A DNA stretch of 64,000 bases, from the NCBI GenBank assembly GCA_963827605.1, contig CAWHBK010000001.1:1550001-1614000 (forward strand). Reading direction: 5' to 3'. Made by a program: the position numbers and the translations under genes. A model generated the notes under the pieces. It had not been told where the DNA came from, searched no databases, and saw nothing but the letters and a program-made list of their open reading frames with translations. This DNA comes from DSYU01 sp963827605. GTDB taxonomy: Bacteria; Chloroflexota; Anaerolineae; Anaerolineales; Anaerolineaceae. Shown piece after piece: positions 46,199-54,715 of the stretch; positions within the stretch are counted from its first letter, which is position 1; every line of letters starts with the position of its first letter.

Positions 46199-46807
46199 AT
46201 GGATACTGGCTTCTTCTGGATCATGCTCTCCTGTATATTATACGGGGTCGTCCATTCCGTGCTCGCCTCCAACAGCGTCAAAGCTTTTGCCGCGCGTCTG
46301 GTTGGGCGGCCCGCAGCACAGCGCTTCTACCGGCTGTTCTACGTCATCGTCGCGGTCATCACCACGCTGCCGCTGCTGGCCCTCGTTCCGCTGTTCCCTG
46401 ACCGCACCATTTACCAAATCCCTTCCCCGTGGCAGTACCTGGCCCTGGCGGTCCAGGGGTCTGCGCTGGTGGTCTTGTTGGTTGGCGTTCTACAGACCGG
46501 CGCGCTGGCATTCCTGGGCGTCAGGCAGCTGATCCAAACCGTTCCAGACAACCGTCCTGCGGAAAAATTGGTCGTGAGCGGGCTGTACCGGTGGGTACGC
46601 CACCCGCTTTACAGCGCTGCTTTCCCATTCCTCTGGCTTGCCCCTGTGATGACCTGGAATCTGCTGGCCCTCAATATTGGCTTATCCGCCTACCTGCTCA
46701 TCGGCACAATCTTCGAAGAGCGTAAACTGGTCGAACAGTTTGGCCCAGAATATGAGCAGTATCGCAAAAAAACGCCGCGCATCATCCCGGGCATCAAAAT
46801 TTCATAA
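46199..46807 (+). CDS. Isoprenylcysteine carboxyl methyltransferase (ICMT/PEMT)-like membrane protein
   Basis: A 202-residue protein with about five helices. The C-terminal signature of the ICMT/PEMT methyltransferase family is clear: 'GLYRWVRHPLYSAAFPFLWL', then 'FEERKLVEQFGPEYEQYRKK' and 'TPRIIPGI'. In this family the region binds S-adenosylmethionine; the bacterial substrate is unknown, often lipids or small molecules. There is no visible ribosome-binding site and a TATAAT at 46182-46187, so the transcript may be leaderless. Confidence 0.78.
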   Translation: MDTGFFWIMLSCILYGVVHSVLASNSVKAFAARLVGRPAAQRFYRLFYVIVAVITTLPLLALVPLFPDRTIYQIPSPWQYLALAVQGSALVVLLVGVLQTGALAFLGVRQLIQTVPDNRPAEKLVVSGLYRWVRHPLYSAAFPFLWLAPVMTWNLLALNIGLSAYLLIGTIFEERKLVEQFGPEYEQYRKKTPRIIPGIKIS

Positions 46808-46964
46808 ACGGTATTCGAATCCAGTCATCCAGCCCGCGCCACATGCCTGACACTACCGTGTTTTTGAATATTAACAGGCGAATCCCTACCTTTAAAGTGT
46901 ATATTAACAGTCTTATAATATATCCCGTACATAAATCTATTGAACGGTAGATGGTTATCGGCAA

Positions 46965-48569
46965 ATGGACCTTATAAACAAGATAAAACAAAACACTTTA
47001 CCGGTATTCCCTTTCCTCTTTGGACTGTTTCCGGTACTTTATTTGTGGAGTTCCAACCGCGCGCAAGAGCCAGCCTACGTGGTAATTCCCTCCCTGTTGG
47101 TCACTCTGGCAGTCCTGGTGTTCTTATACCTGGTCATCCTTGCGTTTACCCGCAATATGCACCGCGCGGCGCTCCTGACTACCATTCTGAGCTTCTACGT
47201 GCTCACTTTCGGCCAGTTCTATAACCTGGCGCATAATTGGAACCAGAATCTCCTCAAGTACCTGATTCCAGGGTCGGCCCTGCTGATCCTCATCCTGCTC
47301 ATCTTCATCGCCGTCCGCCGGCTTGGCAGCCCAAACCTGACCAAAACCTTGAACCTGATGTCGGCTGCCCTGGTTCTGATGCAGGTAGTTCTGACAGTTC
47401 CATACTACCTGTCGTTATCCGAAATGAAGAAGGTCTCCGCCGGTTTTGACCCTTCGGAAAAACAGATCCCCGTCACCGGCCAGCTCCCCCAGCGGGATGT
47501 CTATTTCATTTTGCTGGATAACTACGGCCGTCAGGATATCCTAAAGACCGGCTCCAATTTTGATAACACTGAGCTTGTGGACGCGCTCAAACAGCGAGGT
47601 TTTGTATTCCCTGACTGTGCTCAGGGGAATTACATGAACACCGCGCCGGTCATTTCATCCATTTTGAACATGGACTATCTGGATAAATTCAATATCCCCG
47701 AAAGCGCCTATATCAAAAGAGGCGGCTATGAGAAGATGGCCCCGCTGATCCAGAAGAGTGAAGTGTTACGGAAGTTCAAATCCTACGGCTACAAAACGGT
47801 TACCTTCCGCGGCTTTATGGGGCTGATCGATATTACCAATGCGGACACTTACGTTAGCTTTGAAAAAGACACCGCATACAGCCAGCGCCTCGAAACCAAC
47901 AAATTTCAAAGCCTTTATTTCGACACCACCGTCTTTTCCCCGCTCAACGCGCAGTACAAAGTTTACCCGGACCTGATCGTCAAGCAGGGTCCGCCGATCC
48001 TGAAGAAATTGGTCCCCAGCCAGGAGCTTCTGGCGCCCGAGTTCGAACAGGTGTATGAACAAAACATTTATGCGTTTGATGCGCTCCAGCGGATCCCCAA
48101 AGAAATCCGCGGGCCAAAATTCGTTTACGCGCACATGTATACCGCCCACTGGCCCTTTATGATGAAACCAGACGGCTCGTTACGCCTGCCTTTTAGCAAA
48201 GAACTGACCGTCGAAGGCTACGTGGATGGCGTGCGCTACACCAACAGCCGCATTTTAGGCGCCATCGATTCCATTCTGGCCAATTCAAAGATCCCGCCCG
48301 TGATCATCCTGCAGGGCGATCACTCGGACGAGTGGACCCGGCCGGTAGAATGGTCGGGCAAGGATCGCCTGAAAATCCTCTCCGCTTATTACCTGCCGGA
48401 CGGCGGCGATAAACTGTTATACGAGACCATCTCCCCGGTTAATAACTTTCGCCTGGTCTTCAAAAAATACTTCGGCGAAACCATGGACCTGCTGCCGGAC
48501 GTCAATTACTATCTTGATCCACAGGCCAAGCGAGCCTCTATCGCCGCGAAGTCTTGCATGTCCAAATAA
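46965..48569 (+). CDS. Membrane protein with sulfatase/alkaline-phosphatase-fold domain
   Basis: A 534-residue protein. Four to five helices span about residues 10-165, then an extracytoplasmic domain starts 'RDVYFILLDNYGRQDILKTG'. The 'DNYGR' metal-site strand, 'ILNMDYLDKF', 'FVYAHMYTAHWPF' and 'VIILQGDHSDEW' (an Asp-His metal motif) fit the sulfatase-like fold seen in LTA-synthase and phosphoethanolamine-transferase relatives. A clear nucleophile Thr/Ser is not obvious in the first strand. Likely modifies an envelope glycolipid or polymer. It is followed by a classic terminator. Confidence 0.7.
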   Translation: MDLINKIKQNTLPVFPFLFGLFPVLYLWSSNRAQEPAYVVIPSLLVTLAVLVFLYLVILAFTRNMHRAALLTTILSFYVLTFGQFYNLAHNWNQNLLKYLIPGSALLILILLIFIAVRRLGSPNLTKTLNLMSAALVLMQVVLTVPYYLSLSEMKKVSAGFDPSEKQIPVTGQLPQRDVYFILLDNYGRQDILKTGSNFDNTELVDALKQRGFVFPDCAQGNYMNTAPVISSILNMDYLDKFNIPESAYIKRGGYEKMAPLIQKSEVLRKFKSYGYKTVTFRGFMGLIDITNADTYVSFEKDTAYSQRLETNKFQSLYFDTTVFSPLNAQYKVYPDLIVKQGPPILKKLVPSQELLAPEFEQVYEQNIYAFDALQRIPKEIRGPKFVYAHMYTAHWPFMMKPDGSLRLPFSKELTVEGYVDGVRYTNSRILGAIDSILANSKIPPVIILQGDHSDEWTRPVEWSGKDRLKILSAYYLPDGGDKLLYETISPVNNFRLVFKKYFGETMDLLPDVNYYLDPQAKRASIAAKSCMSK

Positions 48570-48607
48570 AACCTGAATTTTTCGCCAGCAGCAGAAGGCT
48601 GCACCCA

Positions 48608-48645
48608 ATCCCTCGAAGTGACGATCGCTTCGAGGGATTTTTTTT
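48608..48645 (+). terminator. Rho-independent terminator
   Basis: An 11-bp perfect stem (48608-48618 with 48628-48638) is followed by about eight T residues. It ends the sulfatase-like gene, five bases before the next promoter. Confidence 0.93.
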
Positions 48646-48649
48646 GCTA

Positions 48650-48707
48650 TTGACAAAATTGGATCAGAGCGATAAAATGAACACAGTACATTTTTGAACA
48701 TAGTACA
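48650..48707 (+). promoter_or_regulatory. Consensus-like promoter plus 12-bp direct repeats
   Basis: TTGACA (48650-48655) and TAAAAT (48673-48678) are spaced by 17 bases. Immediately downstream two 12-mers differ at one base: GAACACAGTACA (48679-48690) and GAACATAGTACA (48696-48707), 17 bases apart. They cover the expected transcript start, so they are the likely binding site of the TetR-family protein encoded next. Confidence 0.75.
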
Positions 48708-48735
48708 AACATAAACGTTGATCATTGAGGTAAGA

Positions 48736-49362
48736 ATGAAACCTTTAGATCTTCCAAACAGAAGTAGGATCGAACGAAAAAAAGAAGAAACAAAACAGAA
48801 AATTATCCAGGTGGCGATAGAGCTGATTCAAAAACAGGGTTTCGACGCTACCACCATGGAGCAAATCTCCACAACAGCGGATATTGCGAAAGGGACTCTT
48901 TACAATTACTTCCCGGTAAAGGAAGCCATTCTCAGCGCGTTTATCCAACGTTCTTTCGAACGACGGAATCTGCACAGGATCGAGCAGCTGCGCGCCTTGC
49001 CTGACACTCGCTCGCGGATGATTTATATCCTCAATGAGATGCTGCCTGCAACACAGGAGCAAAAGGAGATCGTTGAAAAGTTTCTCGTATATCGCGTGCA
49101 AAATATCCTCTCGCTGCATAAAGTGGAAAGCGAGAAAAGCGGTGTCGAGCTGCTGGCGGAGGAGATAATCACCCTGGGACAGAAATCCGGTGAAATTCGC
49201 ACCGATTTACCACCTGGCATCCTGAAAGATCAGTTTGAGTTTGTTTTTATAGAGATCTTTAAACAAATAACCTGGGAACCGAAAACCGTCAATACCAGCG
49301 CCATGATAGAGCGCTGCGTGGATCTATTTATCAATGGCGCGAAAATAGAAAAAACGAACTGA
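48736..49362 (+). CDS. TetR-family transcriptional regulator
   Basis: A 208-residue repressor. The N-terminal helix-turn-helix reads 'KIIQVAIELIQKQGFDATTM' then 'IAKGTLYNYFPVKEAILSAF', the TetR recognition-helix pattern. The ligand domain is not assignable. The start is the ATG preceded by GAGG, in frame with an upstream weak start. The gene sits behind a strong promoter with paired direct repeats and is followed after 7 bases by an esterase gene, so it probably autoregulates both. Confidence 0.9.
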   Translation: MKPLDLPNRSRIERKKEETKQKIIQVAIELIQKQGFDATTMEQISTTADIAKGTLYNYFPVKEAILSAFIQRSFERRNLHRIEQLRALPDTRSRMIYILNEMLPATQEQKEIVEKFLVYRVQNILSLHKVESEKSGVELLAEEIITLGQKSGEIRTDLPPGILKDQFEFVFIEIFKQITWEPKTVNTSAMIERCVDLFINGAKIEKTN

Positions 49363-49369
49363 GGGAAAA

Positions 49370-50347
49370 ATGCCAAGCATGCAAAGTCGTCTTTTGAATT
49401 TCGTTTTGCGCAACCGCCACCTGATGAAGTTCCATCTAAAAAGGGAAACATGGGACTGGAACACATCGGTCGATGGTTTTCGCCAGGTTTGCGAAGAGGG
49501 GGCAAAAAAAGCCGGGAAACTGCCCATCGGTATCCAGGTATCCCCGGCTGACATTCCAGGTCTTCCAGCCGGTTTATCGGCTGAGTGGATTTGTCCCATT
49601 GCAGCGTCGTCTGAAAAGATCGAGAACAGCGCAGTAATATTTTATACCCACGGCGGCGGGTACGTTTCGGGTTCCTGCTCAGATCACCGCTTTCAGGTCG
49701 CAAAAATCGTACAGGACAGCGGCGTACGCGCGCTCCTATATGAATACCGTCTGGCGCCCGAACATCCCTTCCCTGCGGCCATGGAAGACACCCTGCACGC
49801 CTACCGGTGGTTGTTAGCTCAGGTGGCTTCCCCCGCGCAAATCATTATCGTAGGCGAATCTGCCGGCGGAGGACTTGGATTGGCCGCCTTGCTGGCCCTC
49901 CGCGATCAACTGCTTCCCCTTCCAGCGGCAGCAGTGGCCATCTCGCCCTGGACCGACCTCACCTGCTCGGGCAAATCGTACCGGACCAAAGTCGATGTTT
50001 GTCTCTCCCCACCCGGGATGGATCGGGTTACCAGCAAATATTACGCCGGCGACAATGATCCCCGACTGCCATGGATATCGCCATTATTTGGCGATCTTCA
50101 CGGGCTTCCCCCGCTGCTCATCTATACTGGTGATGATGAAATCCACCGCGACGGCGCGATCAGCTTTGCCGAAAAAGCCAGTGCCGCCGGCGTAGAGGTT
50201 GCACTACGGGTGGGCCAGGGAATGGTGCATTGTTATCCGTTTTTTGCTCCCCTTATCCCAGAGGCCACCCAGGCAATGGCGGAAATCAGCGCGTTTATCA
50301 AAGCGCGCGCTGGTATAGCAGGTGAACCAGACAGCCTTTTTGCCTGA
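49370..50347 (+). CDS. Alpha/beta hydrolase, hormone-sensitive-lipase (acetyl esterase) family
   Basis: A 325-residue esterase. The oxyanion-hole motif is 'FYTHGGGYVSGS', the nucleophile elbow is 'IVGESAGGGLGLAAL', the acid is in 'LIYTGDDEIHRDGA' and the catalytic His in 'QGMVHCYPFF'. No signal peptide, so it is probably cytosolic. Short-chain acyl esters are usual substrates in this family. It follows the TetR gene by 7 bases, indicating an inducible detox or scavenging pair. Confidence 0.9.
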   Translation: MPSMQSRLLNFVLRNRHLMKFHLKRETWDWNTSVDGFRQVCEEGAKKAGKLPIGIQVSPADIPGLPAGLSAEWICPIAASSEKIENSAVIFYTHGGGYVSGSCSDHRFQVAKIVQDSGVRALLYEYRLAPEHPFPAAMEDTLHAYRWLLAQVASPAQIIIVGESAGGGLGLAALLALRDQLLPLPAAAVAISPWTDLTCSGKSYRTKVDVCLSPPGMDRVTSKYYAGDNDPRLPWISPLFGDLHGLPPLLIYTGDDEIHRDGAISFAEKASAAGVEVALRVGQGMVHCYPFFAPLIPEATQAMAEISAFIKARAGIAGEPDSLFA

Positions 50348-50433
50348 TGGTTCCTGGATGGAACCGGACAGCCCATATGGCTTGTCATAAACATTCCACA
50401 GCAAACTCCGCGGATATTTCCGGCGGGGTCTGC

Positions 50434-51018
50434 TTATTTCTCAGCAGGTTTCATGGCCTGGAGCGACCCAAACATCGCCAGGCTTTGGAACATTTCACTC
50501 ATCTGGCGCGGCGTATAGGGGAACTTGTGCTCCACCCACCATTTGATCAACACCAGAAACGCCCCCGATAAATAGGTTGCCGTCACTTCCATCGGGACCG
50601 CCGGCTCCTCGCCCTGTTTCATATGGGCTGCCAGATGCGCCGCGATATTCCGGCTTACCTGCGGCTGCGCCTTACCAAACAGCAGGTCCATTCCGCGCCC
50701 CCAGGCCATGGCTTGATACAGCGCCTGGTTCTCCTGGATATGTTGGAAGAAATCTTCGGTCAAGATCATGGGCAGCCCGTCTTCCTGCCCGTTGATGTGA
50801 CGAACAAACATCTCCAGCACATTTTCCAGGCTGCTGATCATCAAATCCTCTTTATCCTGGTAATGCGCGTAAAAGGTGGAACGCCCCACATTGGCCTGGT
50901 CCAGGATATCCTGCACGGTGATCGCGTCATAGCGTTTTTCCTTCATCAGTTCGTAAAGCGCCCGTTCCAGCAGCGTGCGCGTGCGCGCGGACCGCCGGTC
51001 ATCTTTCTGGTTTTTCAT
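50434..51018 (-). CDS. TetR-family transcriptional regulator (AcrR-like)
   Basis: A 194-residue regulator starting 'MKNQKDDRRSARTRTLLERA', chosen because AAGGAGG lies just upstream. The HTH is 'RYDAITVQDILDQANVGRST' followed by 'FYAHYQDKEDLMISSLENVL'. The C-terminal domain resembles the TetR_C group seen in YxaF/DhaS-like proteins ('GSLQAMKPAEK' at the end). It is transcribed away from a truncated ABC permease remnant, which may be what it once controlled. Confidence 0.9.
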   Translation of the reverse strand: MKNQKDDRRSARTRTLLERALYELMKEKRYDAITVQDILDQANVGRSTFYAHYQDKEDLMISSLENVLEMFVRHINGQEDGLPMILTEDFFQHIQENQALYQAMAWGRGMDLLFGKAQPQVSRNIAAHLAAHMKQGEEPAVPMEVTATYLSGAFLVLIKWWVEHKFPYTPRQMSEMFQSLAMFGSLQAMKPAEK

Positions 51019-51122
51019 ATCGCAATCCTCCTTCCGAACAACTGCGCCAGAATGTTCCATAACAAACAATTTGGCGTTTTGGGTTGTTGCCTGAGCTGAC
51101 TGGGACTCCTATACTGACAATC

Positions 51123-51135
51123 GAACAAAATGTTC
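51123..51135. promoter_or_regulatory. Candidate TetR operator (13-bp palindrome)
   Basis: GAACA-AAA-TGTTC is a perfect inverted repeat about 105 bases upstream of the minus-strand TetR gene. Related half-sites (AGAACAAAT at 51141 and GAATGTTCC near 51051) surround it, so several subunits could bind. Confidence 0.5.
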
Positions 51136-51231
51136 ACTACAGAACAAATTATACAAGAAATAGAGGCGTCTTTGGCAACATTTTCTTCCAGGTGCCGCTC
51201 TATCTTCGCCTGTTCCTCCACCGCACCCGCG

Positions 51232-51333
51232 ATCTGGCTGGCAATCAGCCTGGTCTTATTCATCCTCGCCAGTGCCTTCCCGGCCCGCGGCGCTACCCAC
51301 CTGCCCGTCCGCGAAGTGCTGGCTTATAAATAA
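51232..51333 (+). pseudogene. C-terminal remnant of an FtsX/MacB-type ABC permease
   Basis: The frame ends 'IWLAISLVLFILASAFPARG' then 'ATHLPVREVLAYK' and a stop. This is the typical last helix and tail of FtsX-type permeases (the '..PARRAARLPVREVLAYE' ending). Sequence upstream of about 51225 in the same frame does not look like the rest of the family, so only about 34 residues of a ~400-residue or larger protein remain. It marks a deletion between two TetR genes. Confidence 0.65.
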
Positions 51334-51343
51334 AGGAGTTCAT

Positions 51344-51370
51344 CATGCAAATGCACGCAGCCGGCGGGTA
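51344..51370 (+). pseudogene. Eight-codon gene start after the permease remnant
   Basis: An AAGGAG site (51333-51338) leads to ATG (51344) and then only 'MQMHAAGG' before a TAA. A good ribosome-binding site with such a short frame suggests the head of a former downstream gene, cut by the same or another deletion, rather than a functional leader peptide. Confidence 0.4.
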
Positions 51371-51379
51371 AAATACCGC

Positions 51380-51432
51380 TTGACAACCGACCGGTGGTCG
51401 CTTATAATATTATAAGCGACCACCGGTCGGTT
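51380..51432 (+). promoter_or_regulatory. Perfect consensus promoter inside a 48-bp perfect palindrome
   Basis: TTGACA (51380-51385), a 17-base spacer and TATAAT (51403-51408) give an ideal sigma-70 promoter. Positions 51385-51408 and 51409-51432 are exact reverse complements with no loop. Each arm also contains CGACCGGTGGTCG, itself a near-palindrome (CGACC-GGT-GGTCG). The arrangement would place two operator copies over the spacer and the start site of the TetR gene at 51445. Confidence 0.88.
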
Positions 51433-51444
51433 AAGGAGAAGAAA

Positions 51445-52038
51445 ATGCCGAGAGGAATTACGCTTACCCAGGAAGAACAGGAAAACCGCAGGCGGCAAAT
51501 TTCGCGTATCGCCGCGAAGCTGTTTTTTGAAAAGGGCTTTAACGAAACTTCTATGCGCGAGATTGCCGAAGCTGCTGGAGCCGGAAAATCAACCTTATAT
51601 GATTATTTCGAGACCAAGGAAGATATTCTCGCCGCATACTTTGAAACGGAGATCCAGGCGATTACTGAAAAAGCCGCCCTCATTCTTGAAAAAGATTGGC
51701 CCGCCGCGGAAAAGCTGCGCCAAATACTCCTGGCCCAACTGGAATATTTACTGGAAAATAAAAATTTCTACCTGAAACTCACGATTGAGTCGCAGCGGCT
51801 CAGCCTGGCGAGCCAACAGCGCCTGCAGGTGATCCGCCATGCCTACCAGGACATGCTCTGCCAGGTGATTGAAGCGGGTATCGCCGAGGGCAGTTTCCGC
51901 CCGGTCGATTCGTTTTTAGCCATGCGGTTGATCATGGGGGCGCTGAACCCGGTCGTCTTCACCACCCGGCCCAAAGGTACACCCCAGGAAATGCTTACCG
52001 CGATGATGGACATTATCTACCAGGGCATTTTAGCCTGA
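51445..52038 (+). CDS. TetR-family regulator of the phosphotransferase/efflux cassette
   Basis: A 197-residue regulator. The HTH reads 'GFNETSMREIAEAAGAGKST' then 'LYDYFETKEDILAAYFETEI'. The ligand domain is of the TetR_C group with 'NPVVFTTRPKGTPQEMLTAM'. AAGGAGAAG precedes the ATG. The 48-bp palindrome 13 bases upstream is its probable autoregulatory operator. A related GCGACC-containing inverted repeat lies between it and the next gene, 50 bases away, so the three-gene set (TetR, phosphotransferase-like, MFS) is probably one regulon. Confidence 0.9.
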   Translation: MPRGITLTQEEQENRRRQISRIAAKLFFEKGFNETSMREIAEAAGAGKSTLYDYFETKEDILAAYFETEIQAITEKAALILEKDWPAAEKLRQILLAQLEYLLENKNFYLKLTIESQRLSLASQQRLQVIRHAYQDMLCQVIEAGIAEGSFRPVDSFLAMRLIMGALNPVVFTTRPKGTPQEMLTAMMDIIYQGILA

Positions 52039-52054
52039 CTTTTTTTGTCAAAAT

Positions 52055-52073
52055 GAGCGACCATCGTTCGCTC
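52055..52073 (+). promoter_or_regulatory. Candidate second operator upstream of the phosphotransferase-like gene
   Basis: GAGCGA (52055-52060) and TCGCTC (52068-52073) are inverted repeats. The left arm continues GCGACC, the same core as in the palindrome at 51385-51432. It lies 16 bases before the ATG at 52089, over or next to the ribosome-binding site (AGGAG). Confidence 0.5.
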
Positions 52074-52088
52074 TCATAGGAGAATGCA

Positions 52089-54662
52089 ATGAAACCCTAT
52101 ATCCTGACCCTTTCCGATGCGCAGGCCGATCTCGAAACAACCGGCGGCAAAGGCATGTCTTTAGCCAAAATGATAAACGCCGGTCTGCCGGTTCCCGATG
52201 GTTTCCATGTCACGACCGAAGCGTACCGCTGCTTTGTTTCAACGAACGATATTCAAACCCGGATTCTCGATGCCGTCCACGGTATCCATCCCGCGGATCC
52301 GGCGGAATTGGAGCACGCGTCCCAGTCCATCAGCCGGCTGTTTGCCGCTGGACAAATCCCTTCCCCGATCGCTTCTGGCGTTGCCGCGGCATATGCTCGG
52401 CTGAAGGGGGCACCCGTGGCTGTACGCTCCTCTGCCACCGCGGAAGATTTGCCCGACGCCTCCTTTGCCGGGCAGCAGGAAACCTATCTAAATATTCAAG
52501 GCGAAGACGCCATTCTGGAAGCGATCAAAAAGTGTTGGGCCTCCCTGTGGACGGCCCGGGCGATTGCCTACCGGATGAAAAACAACATCGATCAAAATTC
52601 CATCGCACTGGCAGTAGTGGTTCAAGAGCTGGTCTTTGCCGACGCGGCCGGGATCATGTTCACGGCCAACCCGATCAACGGCAAACGCGATGAGCTGGTC
52701 ATCAACGCAGCCTGGGGATTGGGCGAAGCGATTGTTTCCGGTTTGGTGACGCCCGATACCATAACCGTCCAGAAAGACACGAGCAAGGTGCTGCACCGCG
52801 AAACTGCCGAAAAGTCGCTTATGACCATCCGGACCGCGCAGGGCACATGCGAAGTACCGGTTCCCGTTCCCCAAAGGAAAAAAGCCGCCCTCACCGACCC
52901 GCAAACCGCGGCGCTGGCGCGGTTGGGGGCAAAAATTGAGCAGTTCTACCAGGCGCCCATGGACATCGAATGGACACTGGCGGGCGGTCAATTTGCCATC
53001 GTGCAGGCCCGCCCAATCACGGCCCTACCGCTTGAGTGGAAAGTCCCTGCGTCTGGTGTTCTTTACACCCGCGGCAGCCTGGCCGAGCACATCCCCAGCC
53101 CGGCCACACCCCTGTTTGCTACGCTGGGGCTTGAAATCGCCAATGGCGCTACCGAGCAAATGTGGGTCAGAATTATTGGGAAAGACGCCAAAAATTTAAT
53201 CGTTGGCGCTGGATATTACCAGGCGCTCAACGGGTATGTGTACGGCGGCCTCAGGGCCGGTCCAAAAGAAATATTGAGATTGACCCTCATGTCCTTGCGC
53301 CAGATCATGCCCATGTTCCGCGGCAGCGTCGCGCGCTGGCAGGCTTCCCGGCAGAAGCTGGTGGCGGTCGTCACCGCATGGGAGCGGAAACCCCTGGAAA
53401 ACCTGTCGTCTTCCGAGCTGATCGAAGGCGTGCGCGCTGTTTTTGGCGCAGCCTGTCTGTACTTCACGGAGATCCAAACCACCTTACCTGTGGCGGCAAT
53501 GAGTGAAATCATCTTCACGCGCTTTTACAATAGCCTGATCCGCCGCAAACAGGATCCCGAAGCAACCATCTTCTTGCTTGGGTCGGATACGATGGCGCTG
53601 CGGGCAGAAAAATCCCTGTTCGACATCGCCGCCTGGCTAAAGACGGAACCCGTTCTGGCCAGTTATATCCTCCACACGGCGACGGAAAATTTGCTGGCCG
53701 ATCTCGTGGGAGAAACTGCGCCAGCCGGACTGCCAATAGAGGCTTGGGCCGCATGGCGGCAGCGCTTCCAAACCCACCTCAACGCGTTTGGCCACAGCGC
53801 GTATGAATTTGACTTTGCCAACCCGACTCCCTTGGAAACCCCTGCCCCGCTGCTGGACGCGCTCAAAGGTTTCCTGGCCGGCAAGGGCAGCGACCCGCAT
53901 GAGCGCCAGCGCGAAGCCCTGCTCAAACGGGAACGGGCCGTCCAGGCCGTGCTGGAGCGGGTTGGCTGGCCGCGCAAGGGCTGGTTTCGTAAACTGCTGC
54001 AATGGGCGCAAGAGACCGGACCGATGCGCGAGGACAGCATTTTCGATATGGGGATGGGCCACCCCCTGGTCCGGCGCATTTTCGGCGAAATGGGCCGCCG
54101 TCTGGTTGCTGGCGGCGCAATCGCCCAGGCTGAGGATATTTACTGGCTTGAAAAATCCGAGCTGGAAGAATTTCTGGCGCTTTTAGAGCAAGGGAAAGCC
54201 GTGCCGGATGTCGCCGGCCGCATTCCGGAACGAAAAGCGCAGTGGCAGGCTTATCTCAAGATCACCCCGCCCGTAATGCTGCCTGAAAAAACCAATTGGA
54301 CAAAGCTGATGCACGGCGGCGAGGCCGAAAAGAAAGACGGCAAAACCGTCCTTAAAGGCGTGGGGACCAGCGGCGGGAAGGTCACCGCGGCGGCCTGCGT
54401 GCTGTACGGGCCGGAAGACTTCGGCAAGATGAAACCCGGCGATATCCTGATAGCCGTAACCACTACCCCGGCCTGGACGCCGCTGTTTGCCATGGCTTCC
54501 GCGGTCGTCACGGATATTGGCGGCCCGCTCAGTCACAGCAGCATTGTGGCGCGCGAATATGGCATTCCGGCCGTCATGGCTGCCCGCACGGCCACCCGCG
54601 CCATCCAAACCGGGCAGCTGATCACGGTAGATGGGACTGCCGGAACCGTAACGCTTGAATAA
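52089..54662 (+). CDS. PEP-synthase/rifampin-phosphotransferase-like enzyme
   Basis: An 857-residue three-domain protein. Residues about 1-320 are the PPDK/PEPS ATP-grasp domain ('GGKGMSLAKMINAGLPVPDG', 'VAVRSSATAEDLPDASFAGQ', 'DIEWTLAGGQFAIVQARPIT'). About 320-745 is a helical middle domain unlike PEP synthase. The end is the swivelling His domain 'DIGGPLSHSSIVAREYGIPA' with H816 as phospho-carrier. Total length and order match rifampin phosphotransferase (about 860 residues, ATP-RIF-His) rather than PEP synthase, which ends in a large PEP/pyruvate barrel. It would transfer a phosphate from ATP to a bound small molecule. The context (TetR before, MFS after) supports detoxification; the drug is unknown. 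Confidence 0.8.
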   Translation: MKPYILTLSDAQADLETTGGKGMSLAKMINAGLPVPDGFHVTTEAYRCFVSTNDIQTRILDAVHGIHPADPAELEHASQSISRLFAAGQIPSPIASGVAAAYARLKGAPVAVRSSATAEDLPDASFAGQQETYLNIQGEDAILEAIKKCWASLWTARAIAYRMKNNIDQNSIALAVVVQELVFADAAGIMFTANPINGKRDELVINAAWGLGEAIVSGLVTPDTITVQKDTSKVLHRETAEKSLMTIRTAQGTCEVPVPVPQRKKAALTDPQTAALARLGAKIEQFYQAPMDIEWTLAGGQFAIVQARPITALPLEWKVPASGVLYTRGSLAEHIPSPATPLFATLGLEIANGATEQMWVRIIGKDAKNLIVGAGYYQALNGYVYGGLRAGPKEILRLTLMSLRQIMPMFRGSVARWQASRQKLVAVVTAWERKPLENLSSSELIEGVRAVFGAACLYFTEIQTTLPVAAMSEIIFTRFYNSLIRRKQDPEATIFLLGSDTMALRAEKSLFDIAAWLKTEPVLASYILHTATENLLADLVGETAPAGLPIEAWAAWRQRFQTHLNAFGHSAYEFDFANPTPLETPAPLLDALKGFLAGKGSDPHERQREALLKRERAVQAVLERVGWPRKGWFRKLLQWAQETGPMREDSIFDMGMGHPLVRRIFGEMGRRLVAGGAIAQAEDIYWLEKSELEEFLALLEQGKAVPDVAGRIPERKAQWQAYLKITPPVMLPEKTNWTKLMHGGEAEKKDGKTVLKGVGTSGGKVTAAACVLYGPEDFGKMKPGDILIAVTTTPAWTPLFAMASAVVTDIGGPLSHSSIVAREYGIPAVMAARTATRAIQTGQLITVDGTAGTVTLE

Positions 54663-54672
54663 AGAAACCGTC

Positions 54673-54701
54673 CCTGCGCTGTATATCCTCGGGCGCAGGG
54701 G
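54673..54701 (+). promoter_or_regulatory. 8-bp hairpin between phosphotransferase-like and MFS genes
   Basis: CCCTGCGC (54673-54680) pairs with GCGCAGGG (54694-54701). It lies in the 53-base gap before the MFS start; no T run follows, so it may slow ribosomes or adjust message stability rather than stop transcription. Confidence 0.35.
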
Positions 54702-54715
54702 CCCGCGAGGAAACA

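Noticed and set aside
51130..51333. A functional 67-residue membrane protein
   Set aside because: Only the last part resembles a protein family, as the tail of an FtsX-type permease. The N-terminal half has no such relation and no good ribosome-binding site.
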